Part shown: piece by piece, positions 1 through 5,685 of the stretch
How the letters are laid out: each line of letters opens with the position of its first letter
Numbering within the stretch: the first letter of the stretch is position 1
Assembly: GCA_023301015.1 (NCBI GenBank)
Contig: JALZVI010000116.1
Coordinates: 1-5,738 of the forward strand
Reading direction: 5' to 3'
DNA: 5,738 nt
Source: Rickettsiales bacterium
GTDB taxonomy: Bacteria > Pseudomonadota > Alphaproteobacteria > Rickettsiales > 21-14-0-20-44-7
Notes under the pieces: generated by a model
What the model was told of the DNA's origin: nothing
Database searches by the model: none
The model's input: only the letters and a program-made list of their open reading frames with translations
Position numbers and translations under genes: made by a program

Positions 1-1091
1 CCCGGCCATTCATATGACTGCAACGCTGAAATCACTTCGTCAGCTAGCTTTTTGCGCGGCTTTGCGGCAATGCGGCTGAATGACTCTAAGAAATATTCCG
101 ACAAAGCAGCAATGTCATCACGCCTGTCTTTCAAGCTTGGCATTTCCACATTCACCACATTTAGGCGGTAATATAAGTCGCCCTTAAAGCGCCCTTCCTC
201 AACCTCTTTTTCCATGTCTCTTGAAGTGGTTGAAATGATCCGACAATCAATGTCATAGGCCTTTTCGCTACCTAAGCGCTGGAACTTGTTTTTCGCCAGC
301 GCTTTGAGCAGCTTGCCCTGAATTTCCTCAGAGAAAGATGTTATTTCGTCAAACACCAATGTTCCGCCACGTGCTTTTTCAAAGACGCTTTGCTTCGCCG
401 TTTCTGAACCAAAAGTTGCTTCTTGTTCAACACCGCGTCCAAAAATCTCTGCCTCAATCTCCCCATCAGAGAAATTCGCAGGGCTAAATGTGATTAGCGG
501 TCGATCTTTGCGGTCTGAATGACTGTGAACATAGCGTGCAAAATGCTTTTTGCCCGATCCAGTTCCACCTTGAATGAATATACGCGAGTTTGTCTCAGCA
601 TATTTCTCCACAACGCCCATCAAGCTACTCACAGCAGAAGACTTGCCAATAAACTCATCATCAGCAACCACCTTGGCTTGCAGCTGAGCATTTTGGCTTT
701 GCAACTCTGCACGCTCAATTGCTTTCTCGCAAGACATCGTCAAGCGCTCTTCCTTAAACGGCTTTTCAATAAAGTCATAAGCGCCCATCTGAATAGAGCT
801 TACAGCTGTTTCAATATTCCCATGCCCCGAGATCATCATCACTGGCAGGTCAGGATATTTCTGACGTACAATTTCCAAAATCCCAAGCCCGTCAAGCTGG
901 CTGCCTTCAAGCCAAATATCGAGCAAAAGAAGTGACGGCTGGCGCTCCGCAAGCTCGCTCAGAGCCTCTAAGCTGCCATGTACATAGCGGGTCTTATAGC
1001 CCTCATCTTGCATGATATCCGCGATCAATTTGCAAATATCAACCTCATCGTCAACAATCAATATCTCGTGGTTATTTGGGTTTATTGTCAT
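1..1091 (-). CDS. ntrX: NtrX-type response regulator, sigma-54 activator family (3' end outside window)
   Basis: This is the response regulator of the NtrY/NtrX two-component pair, a cytoplasmic DNA-binding protein linked in alphaproteobacteria to nitrogen metabolism and redox or envelope responses. My reading of the minus strand gives 363 complete codons. Residues 9-115 are a receiver domain with acidic pocket D14/D15, phospho-acceptor D58 in LLLLDIWLEGSQLDGL (very typical of NtrX), S88 and K110. Residues 146 onward are an AAA+ domain with Walker A GGTGSGK (175-181), Walker B GGTLVFDEI (242-250) and arginine-rich GRFKGDLYYRLN (300-311). The GAFTGA loop that contacts sigma-54 is absent between F217 and F237, as reported for other NtrX proteins. 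The C-terminal HTH lies beyond base 1. No clear Shine-Dalgarno precedes the ATG; an in-frame ATG at 1103 would add four residues. No ntrY lies upstream; a divergent gene is there instead. The family call is firm; NtrX over NtrC rests on the receiver motif and missing GAFTGA. Confidence 0.93.
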   Translation of the reverse strand, partial: MTINPNNHEILIVDDEVDICKLIADIMQDEGYKTRYVHGSLEALSELAERQPSLLLLDIWLEGSQLDGLGILEIVRQKYPDLPVMMISGHGNIETAVSSIQMGAYDFIEKPFKEERLTMSCEKAIERAELQSQNAQLQAKVVADDEFIGKSSAVSSLMGVVEKYAETNSRIFIQGGTGSGKKHFARYVHSHSDRKDRPLITFSPANFSDGEIEAEIFGRGVEQEATFGSETAKQSVFEKARGGTLVFDEITSFSEEIQGKLLKALAKNKFQRLGSEKAYDIDCRIISTTSRDMEKEVEEGRFKGDLYYRLNVVNVEMPSLKDRRDDIAALSEYFLESFSRIAAKPRKKLADEVISALQSYEWP

Positions 1092-1106
1092 AATAGGTAC
1101 CATATG

Positions 1107-1120
1107 TTGTTATGTAACAA
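1107..1120. repeat. Short inverted repeat in the ntrX leader
   Basis: TTGTTA-TG-TAACAA is a perfect 6-base inverted repeat with a 2-base centre, 16 bases upstream of the ntrX ATG and just upstream of the alternative ATG at 1103. Its right arm is part of a GTAACAA heptamer that recurs at 1173 and 1238. It could be an operator for a dimeric regulator, including NtrX itself. In an AT-rich region it may also be chance. Confidence 0.35.
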
Positions 1121-1134
1121 ATTTACTACGTGAT

Positions 1135-1163
1135 AGAATTGCAACAGCGGATGCGATTGTCAA
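1135..1163 (-). promoter_or_regulatory. Weak candidate promoter for ntrX
   Basis: On the minus strand a perfect TTGACA (-35) lies at 1163-1158. At the normal 17-base spacing the -10 hexamer is AATTCT (1140-1135), only 3 of 6 matches to consensus, so this would be a weak or activator-dependent promoter. It would leave a 5' leader of about 40 bases ahead of the ATG at 1091. The -35 match could be chance. Confidence 0.3.
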
Positions 1164-1172
1164 GAGGTTTCT

Positions 1173-1188
1173 GTAACAAAAGTTTAAC
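1173..1188 (+). promoter_or_regulatory. CtrA-like box 1 (GTAA-N7-TTAAC)
   Basis: The sequence GTAACAAAAGTTTAAC differs from the established CtrA consensus TTAA-N7-TTAAC at one base (first T to G). It lies mid-way in the divergent intergenic region, about 10 bases upstream of the candidate -35 of ntrX and about 76 bases upstream of the TATAAT box of the 194-residue gene, so it could serve either gene. A second copy with the same one-base difference lies at 1238. The assignment to CtrA is inference from the motif. Confidence 0.45.
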
Positions 1189-1237
1189 ATGGAAATTTGG
1201 CTTAAATACTGCTATTATGTGGCATATTATTACATTA

Positions 1238-1253
1238 GTAACAATTAGTTAAC
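1238..1253 (+). promoter_or_regulatory. CtrA-like box 2, overlapping the -35 of the 194-residue gene
   Basis: GTAACAATTAGTTAAC is again one mismatch from TTAA-N7-TTAAC. Taking the A of the ATG at 1276 as +1, it covers about -38 to -23, which is where CtrA sits in promoters it activates in Caulobacter. The promoter has a perfect -10 but no recognisable -35, which fits activator dependence. The position and the duplicate box at 1173 make this the stronger of the two sites. Confidence 0.52.
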
Positions 1254-1263
1254 AAAGTTTAGT

Positions 1264-1269
1264 TATAAT
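1264..1269 (+). promoter_or_regulatory. -10 box of the 194-residue gene (leaderless promoter)
   Basis: A perfect TATAAT ends 6 bases before the ATG at 1276. Initiation 7 bases after the hexamer would put the first transcribed base on the A of the start codon. No -35 is recognisable at 16-18 bases upstream (the 17-base position reads ACAATT); the CtrA-like box occupies that site. No Shine-Dalgarno is present, which fits a leaderless mRNA. Confidence 0.6.
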
Positions 1270-1275
1270 GATACC

Positions 1276-1860
1276 ATGGTTAGTATAGCACCAAATGTTC
1301 AAGAAGCAGTTCAAGCGCAAACAGCGCGGGATTCGATGCTGGCTAGAATACAAGGCCAGAGCCAATCATTCAACCTCGCCCAAGTTTCAAGCGCCACAGA
1401 AGTTGGTGCAGACGCTAGCGAAGGCTTCAGCAATGACTTTGACTTTGCAGCGTATGGCCGCGATAAGGATTTAGAAACTGGCGCTAATGATGGCTACACA
1501 GCAGATATAGGCCGCGAAATGGCAGTTGAGCAACAGCCGAGCATGGCGATGGGAATAGACCTAGACAAGCTAGGACAATTGCAAGCAATGGGGGTTCCTA
1601 ACGAAGTTATTATGAACTCACGCGGGCAGATCAACGAAATGTCAGTACAAGAGATGGCTGACAACTTCCGTGATTCAGGAGAAATTAGCCAAGAAGCAGC
1701 TGCAGCCAAAGACGTACAAACAGATCAGATGCAAGAACTTGCAGCGCAATTCCAAAAGTCTATGGCAATGGGAAGCGGCGAAACGGCGCAAGATGGCATT
1801 TCTGCTAGCATGGCAGGACTCGGGCAAAGTGCGGGAATGGCCAGAGCAATGTTGGGCTAA
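1276..1860 (+). CDS. Hypothetical protein, Met/Gln/Ala-rich, 194 residues
   Basis: I do not recognise this protein. It is acidic, contains no cysteine, tryptophan or histidine, and has about 15 Met and 21 Gln in 194 residues, with Ala also abundant. No signal peptide or membrane segment is visible. Residues 1-75 look mostly disordered (Ser, Asp, Gly, Ala); 94-163 could form short helices, including DLDKLGQLQAMGVPNEVI (95-112) and an Ala/Gln-rich stretch at 138-163; the tail is Gly/Ser/Met-rich. The pentapeptide SMAMG occurs twice (89-93 and 162-166). The start is fixed by the TATAAT box 6 bases upstream; the next in-frame Met is residue 21. A CtrA-like box overlaps the -35, so cell-cycle or motility-type control is possible. 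It is divergent from ntrX and ends 48 bases before def, which has its own promoter. The strong promoter signal and intact frame support a real gene, possibly a structural or exported protein, but that is a guess. Confidence 0.8.
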   Translation: MVSIAPNVQEAVQAQTARDSMLARIQGQSQSFNLAQVSSATEVGADASEGFSNDFDFAAYGRDKDLETGANDGYTADIGREMAVEQQPSMAMGIDLDKLGQLQAMGVPNEVIMNSRGQINEMSVQEMADNFRDSGEISQEAAAAKDVQTDQMQELAAQFQKSMAMGSGETAQDGISASMAGLGQSAGMARAMLG

Positions 1861-1873
1861 ACCTCATTCGCAC

Positions 1874-1902
1874 TTGAAATAACCGCCGCCACATGCAATA
1901 AT
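1874..1902 (+). promoter_or_regulatory. Sigma-70-type promoter of def, leaderless
   Basis: TTGAAA (1874-1879, 5 of 6 to consensus), a 17-base spacer and AATAAT (1897-1902, 5 of 6) are followed by exactly 6 bases and then the def ATG. The predicted transcript begins at or next to the start codon. No Shine-Dalgarno occurs before the ATG. The promoter lies wholly in the 48-base gap after the 194-residue gene, so def need not depend on readthrough. Confidence 0.6.
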
Positions 1903-1908
1903 CACCAC

Positions 1909-2439
1909 ATGACAATCCTAAAGATCATAACCGCACCAGACCCTCGGTTGAAAATGGCAGCAAAGCCAGTTGACGCGGTTGACGGCGAGTTGCGCGCATT
2001 TCTCGATGACCTGCTTGAAACCATGTATGACTCGAAAGGCATTGGCCTCGCCGCCACACAAGTTGGCGATTTGCGCCGCGTTTTGGTTATGGACGTCACA
2101 CAAACATCAGACGAGGAAGGCAACAACATCAAAGGCGAGCCGATATTTATGGTTAACCCAGAGATTTCTGAGATATCCGACGAAATGAGCAGCTATCAAG
2201 AAGGCTGCCTTAGCTTCCCTGGGCAATACGCAGAAGTTAAGCGCCCAAAATCTGCCAAAATCACATTTCTTGACTATGACGGGAAGAGCCAAGAATTTGA
2301 AGCCGACGAACTTCTCGCAACCTGCGTTCAGCATGAAATTGACCACCTAGACGGAAAAACATTTGTTGACCATATCTCCAAGCTTAAGCGCGATATGATC
2401 ATTCGCCGCCTGCAAAAGCTGAAAAAACTAGGTGAATAG
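1909..2439 (+). CDS. def: Peptide deformylase
   Basis: This is a metalloenzyme that removes the N-formyl group from the initiator methionine of new proteins at the ribosome. All three family motifs are intact: GIGLAATQ (44-51), EGCLS (98-102) and QHEIDHLDG (141-149). C100, H142 and H146 are the metal ligands and E143 is the catalytic base. The N-terminus (ILKIITAPDPRL) has the normal deformylase layout, which supports the chosen ATG. At 176 residues it is close to the E. coli enzyme (about 169). The short C-terminal helix is rich in Lys/Arg (KLKRDMIIRRLQKLKK, 157-172), typical of the bacterial type and able to contact the ribosome. It has a leaderless-type promoter. The usual partner fmt (methionyl-tRNA formyltransferase) does not follow; the next gene is an unrelated envelope protein. 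Confidence 0.97.
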   Translation: MTILKIITAPDPRLKMAAKPVDAVDGELRAFLDDLLETMYDSKGIGLAATQVGDLRRVLVMDVTQTSDEEGNNIKGEPIFMVNPEISEISDEMSSYQEGCLSFPGQYAEVKRPKSAKITFLDYDGKSQEFEADELLATCVQHEIDHLDGKTFVDHISKLKRDMIIRRLQKLKKLGE

Positions 2440-2513
2440 CTGCACAAGCGTTGAAAAAATCTTAAAAAACTGACGGTTTTGCAAAGTTTTCCTTTTACAA
2501 CACAGCGGCGACC

Positions 2514-2519
2514 TATAAA
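2514..2519 (+). promoter_or_regulatory. Possible -10 box upstream of the ankyrin/SPOR gene
   Basis: TATAAA (5 of 6) lies in the 121-base gap after def. A TTTACA that resembles a -35 lies at 2494-2499, but the spacing is only 14 bases, shorter than normal, so the pairing is doubtful. If used, transcription would start near 2526 and give a leader of about 35 bases carrying the GGAG site. Readthrough from def is the alternative, as no convincing terminator separates them. Confidence 0.3.
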
Positions 2520-2548
2520 ATGGCAAGGTAATTATATAGCTTACCAAC

Positions 2549-2552
2549 GGAG
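2549..2552 (+). promoter_or_regulatory. Shine-Dalgarno site of the ankyrin/SPOR gene
   Basis: GGAG is followed by 8 bases and the ATG at 2561. It is the only clear Shine-Dalgarno ahead of any start in this window. It fixes the start of the 850-residue protein and contrasts with the neighbouring genes that lack one. Confidence 0.75.
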
Positions 2553-2560
2553 ATCATTGG

Positions 2561-5113
2561 ATGTTTTCAAGAAAAACTTACCTCGCATTATCACTAACAA
2601 CTGCACTTGTTGCGGCCTCACAGCCGGGAATTGTGCAAGCGACAGACGCATCCTTTGGAAGCCAAATTGTTGATGCCACCGAAGCTGGCAGCTCAGAACA
2701 GGTGCTGAACCTGCTTGAGCGCGGCATAAACCCAAATGAACGTGGTCAGTTCGGCACTTCCGCCCTCCTCCGCGCAGCAAATTCTGGCAACTTGGAAATT
2801 GCAAAAACTCTAATCAAGCATGGCGCGAACCCAAATGTTTCGGATCTTGGTGGAGCAACAGCTTTGCACATCGCCGCGCGCAAAGGCCATTACACAATAG
2901 CCAAGCTGCTAATTCAAAACAAAGCCAAGGTTAGCCTCGCAGACAAACAAGGCAACACTGCCTTGATTTTAGCCTCAATCCACGGCAACGAAATCATCGT
3001 CAAGGAACTAATCAAAAATGGCGCAGATATTGAAGTCACGAATGGTAGCGGCGAAAATGCGCTGTATTACGCGACTGAAGCCCAAGAAGGTAAAATTATC
3101 GACATGCTCTTAAGCTCAGGAGCAAGTGCAGATACAGTTGACGAAGAAGGCTATTCCACAACAGAAATCGCTCAACGTAAGAATGACAGCTTGTTGGTGG
3201 CAAAGCTAGACAAGTACGATTCTGATCATGTTATGATCTCAATGGGAAGCGGCTTCCGCTCATCAAGCGCCAAGAAAGAGATTGCGCAAAAAGAGCGTAG
3301 CCAAGGCGAGCAGCTAATTGCGCAGCTAACAAAGAATAATGCAATTGATTTTGCAGAAACTGAATATCTACAAAACCCGAACGACCCTGAGCTACAATTT
3401 TTCAGCACTCCAACTTTTGGAGAAGAGAGTCAGTTGGCATCCGCCGCTCCGAAGAAATCTTGGTTGTCTGAGATGAAAAATGCCTTTGAAGACACGGGCG
3501 CATTTGAACTTGCAGCCGTAAAAAACTTCAATGAAGGCAATAAGTATTCTCTAGTTGAGATGGGCAGCTTCAAGCTTCGCGCCTTTGCTGAGAAAAGAAT
3601 CAATGAATTGCAAATGGACAATGGCGCGATTTTGAAAGACACAAAATTAGTTGTGTTTGAACGTGGCGCTGGTGACAATAAGGAATTCTATGTTAATGGC
3701 GGAGTGTTTGAAACTTTAGGAGAAGCAGAGAGTTTGTGCCAAAAGCTAGCTGCAAAAGGCGTTCGCTGCAATCCGGTTGAAACGGCGCTAATCACCAACA
3801 ACCAATTCTCAGAGTTTCAATCTTCAGGCAAGTCAACTTTCAGCTCAGTTCCTGTAGAAAACGTTGAAATTGCTGAGCTAAAAGCTCCCGAGCCTATCAA
3901 GTTCCCTAAGGCACTTGCTGTTAAAAAGATCGAGCCTAAAACTGAGCCAATTAAAGCTATGCCAGTTATAGACTTGCCAAAGATTGCAAAAGTCGTAAAT
4001 GTCGAAGCGCCAGTGCTGCCAAAAATTGCAAAAATTGAAGCGCCTACCCCATCTCTAAAAGTAGCCGTACCTGCCATACCTGAAGAAACTATCTCGCTAA
4101 CAGAGCTAGCTGGAATGAGTGATGATGCGCCTATAATCAAACTGCCAAAAACAATTGCTCCGACAGCTAAGATAACACCTGTTGCGGCCGAAACAGAAAT
4201 AAGAAGCGTTGACGACCTAGTGGACTCTATTTTCGCAGAGCAAGAAGCTAAGGAAGTAGCCGCTGTAGAGAAGGATGTACTAGCTCTGCCTGAGCTACCA
4301 ACACTTGAAGAGACTGAGGCAGTAAGCAGCATTAAGCAGCAAATCAACGCTTTGCCTAAAGTTGAAGTTGCAAAAGTTGCAAAAGCACCGCAGCCTCTGA
4401 AAATAAAATTCGTAGAACCAAACAAAACTGTAACGCAGCAGAGCACAAAAGAAATCGCGCTATTGTCCGAGTTCAACAATTCCAGCCCACGTAAAATTGT
4501 AAACAAAGGTAGCAACAAACCAACCTTACTAACCGCAAGAGCAGAAGCGCCGACGCCAGTGAGAGTTGTTGCTAAACCAGAAGCTGCCATTGCAAAAGTA
4601 CAAGCACCTAAAGTTGATAAGTTTGTAGTAGCAAAACCTGTTCGTGTTGACGATGCGCTGAACACAAGAATTGCAGCGCAACCAGAGCCTGCCTACACCA
4701 CAACCGCGCCAACTGTAACATACAACGACGCTTATATCCCATCCCCAGTACAGACATTTAACCGCGCTGAGCAACGCAGAACTGCAAAAGTTGAATATTT
4801 TGAATCAGCAAACTCTGCACAGGGTCTGTATTGGAAATATCGCGAAAACGGAACATTGAATGAGTCAATAACTGTACGTGCCACGCGTGACTTATTCGGC
4901 AAGCCGCACTATGCCGCTTTGATTGGCGAATTCCAAACAGCAGCTCAAGCGCAAGCATTCTGTAACACAGTATATCAAGCAGAGAAATTGCGCTGTAATG
5001 TTATGGACGAGATTGACTACACCATATCTTCGTCAAAATACGAAAGAACTAGCGATGTTAAACGTCATTCAAATTATAGAAGCAAGACGTCGTCGCGTTC
5101 ACGAAGAAGATAG
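2561..5113 (+). CDS. Exported ankyrin-repeat protein with two SPOR-type domains, 850 residues
   Basis: The N-terminus is a signal peptide (MFSRKTYLAL, then a hydrophobic stretch, likely cleaved after VQA at 25-27), so the protein should act in the periplasm or envelope. Residues 34-223 are about six ankyrin repeats; the best (64-162) carry the TALHIAARKGH-type helix signature and NGAD/HGAN turns. Residues 327-408 form a SPOR domain (YSLVEMGSF at 329-337; FYVNGGVFETLGEAESLC at 376-393), a fold known to bind septal peptidoglycan stripped of stem peptides. Residues 430-725 are a low-complexity Lys/Pro/Ala/Val linker with repeated LPKIAK. A second, more diverged SPOR-like half follows (HYAALIGEF at 783-791, continuing to 816), then a basic tail ending RSRRR. 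The only four cysteines are C393/C403 and C801/C812, one pair per SPOR module. Start is set by GGAG 8 bases upstream. Likely role: peptidoglycan-binding scaffold in the envelope or at the division site, with ankyrins binding a protein partner. The domains are clear; the role is inferred. Confidence 0.92.
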   Translation: MFSRKTYLALSLTTALVAASQPGIVQATDASFGSQIVDATEAGSSEQVLNLLERGINPNERGQFGTSALLRAANSGNLEIAKTLIKHGANPNVSDLGGATALHIAARKGHYTIAKLLIQNKAKVSLADKQGNTALILASIHGNEIIVKELIKNGADIEVTNGSGENALYYATEAQEGKIIDMLLSSGASADTVDEEGYSTTEIAQRKNDSLLVAKLDKYDSDHVMISMGSGFRSSSAKKEIAQKERSQGEQLIAQLTKNNAIDFAETEYLQNPNDPELQFFSTPTFGEESQLASAAPKKSWLSEMKNAFEDTGAFELAAVKNFNEGNKYSLVEMGSFKLRAFAEKRINELQMDNGAILKDTKLVVFERGAGDNKEFYVNGGVFETLGEAESLCQKLAAKGVRCNPVETALITNNQFSEFQSSGKSTFSSVPVENVEIAELKAPEPIKFPKALAVKKIEPKTEPIKAMPVIDLPKIAKVVNVEAPVLPKIAKIEAPTPSLKVAVPAIPEETISLTELAGMSDDAPIIKLPKTIAPTAKITPVAAETEIRSVDDLVDSIFAEQEAKEVAAVEKDVLALPELPTLEETEAVSSIKQQINALPKVEVAKVAKAPQPLKIKFVEPNKTVTQQSTKEIALLSEFNNSSPRKIVNKGSNKPTLLTARAEAPTPVRVVAKPEAAIAKVQAPKVDKFVVAKPVRVDDALNTRIAAQPEPAYTTTAPTVTYNDAYIPSPVQTFNRAEQRRTAKVEYFESANSAQGLYWKYRENGTLNESITVRATRDLFGKPHYAALIGEFQTAAQAQAFCNTVYQAEKLRCNVMDEIDYTISSSKYERTSDVKRHSNYRSKTSSRSRRR

Positions 5114-5121
5114 AATAAAAG
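5114..5121. other. Eight-base gap between convergent genes
   Basis: The TAG of the ankyrin/SPOR gene (5111-5113) and the TAG of ilvN (5122-5124, opposite strand) are separated only by AATAAAAG. There is no room for a terminator hairpin here and none was seen just inside either gene, so the transcripts probably overlap at their 3' ends. Confidence 0.8.
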
Positions 5122-5679
5122 CTACTCAACTGCCAAAATTTCAGCACCGCGATTCACGGCAACTGAGCCACTGCGGCACGATTCCGCCAAACCTAGCGGG
5201 GTGATTGCTGCGATAAACTCATCCAAACGCGCTGACGCACCTGTCATTTCAAAAATGAACGAGTCTGTCGTTGAATCTATCACCTTCGCACCAAATTCAT
5301 CGGCAACTTTCAGCGCTTCTGTGCGTTTTACACCTGTTGAAACAACCTTCAAAAGCCCAAGCTCACGCTCAATATGCTCACCATTCAGGGAGATGTCTAC
5401 AACCTGATGTACAGGAACCAAGCGTTCAAGCAGCGCCTTAATTTGCGCCACCACCATGTCAGATCCGCTAGTGATAATTGTTACACGAGAGAGGTTCTTT
5501 CCCTCGTCAATCTCTGTCACCGTGAGGCTTTCAATGTTATAGCCCCTGCCCGAAAACAAACCGACAACACGCGCCAAAACTCCAAATTCATTGTCAACAA
5601 TACACGCCAAAATGTGGCGGTGCTTGTCTGTGCGCGGCGCGCTTTCATTATATACGTCAGATGTGTCTTGTTTGCTCAT
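5122..5679 (-). CDS. ilvN: Acetolactate synthase small (regulatory) subunit
   Basis: This is the regulatory subunit (IlvN/IlvH type) of acetohydroxyacid synthase, which makes 2-acetolactate or 2-aceto-2-hydroxybutyrate in the first common step of valine, leucine and isoleucine synthesis. It raises the activity of the catalytic subunit and confers valine feedback inhibition. Counting from the chosen ATG (185 residues), 22-95 form an ACT domain opening HILACIVDNEFGVLARV, with N30 and G33 at the positions where family members bind valine, then GLFSGRGYNIESLTV (40-54). Residues 100-185 form the second, C-terminal domain (ELGLLKV, FGAKVIDST). The E. coli IlvH protein is 163 residues; the surplus is mainly an N-terminal extension of about 20. 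I prefer ATG 5679 over an in-frame TTG at 5694, because the TTG lies inside the promoter. The catalytic-subunit gene (ilvB/ilvI) usually sits directly upstream, but nothing recognisable as its end is seen in the last 59 bases. Confidence 0.95.
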   Translation of the reverse strand: MSKQDTSDVYNESAPRTDKHRHILACIVDNEFGVLARVVGLFSGRGYNIESLTVTEIDEGKNLSRVTIITSGSDMVVAQIKALLERLVPVHQVVDISLNGEHIERELGLLKVVSTGVKRTEALKVADEFGAKVIDSTTDSFIFEMTGASARLDEFIAAITPLGLAESCRSGSVAVNRGAEILAVE

Positions 5680-5685
5680 AGAAAA

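Noticed and set aside
519..935. 138-codon plus-strand open frame across ntrX
   Set aside because: The minus strand reads a complete receiver and AAA+ domain with all catalytic residues through this stretch; the plus-strand product resembles nothing.
1096..1106. GGTACC and CATATG palindromes next to the ntrX start
   Set aside because: Six-base palindromes of this kind are expected by chance and do not align with the other repeated motif.
1494..1709. 71-codon minus-strand frame inside the 194-residue gene
   Set aside because: The plus-strand frame has a strong promoter and full length; the antisense product has no recognisable features.
1670..1882. 70-codon plus-strand frame overlapping the end of the 194-residue gene
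   Set aside because: It begins inside the longer frame with no ribosome site or promoter and gives a Lys/Gln-rich shadow translation; it also runs into the def promoter.
2455..2496. Possible terminator after def (AAAAC-TGACG-GTTTT followed by T-rich sequence)
   Set aside because: The stem is only 5 pairs, four of them A-T, too weak to support as a terminator; the downstream T-runs are interrupted.
2494..2519. TTTACA and TATAAA as a full promoter pair for the ankyrin/SPOR gene
   Set aside because: The spacer is 14 bases, well below the usual 16-18, so only the -10 is listed, at low confidence.
3817..4665. Long open frame of 282 codons on the minus strand inside the ankyrin/SPOR gene
   Set aside because: Its Ser/Thr/Ala/Gly/Phe-rich product is the mirror of the Lys/Pro/Ala linker codons. 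It has no recognisable domain or start signals, and the plus strand encodes a coherent exported protein here.
4923..5204. 93-codon plus-strand frame spanning the end of the SPOR gene and the end of ilvN
   Set aside because: It overlaps two well-supported genes in other frames and lacks any start signal.
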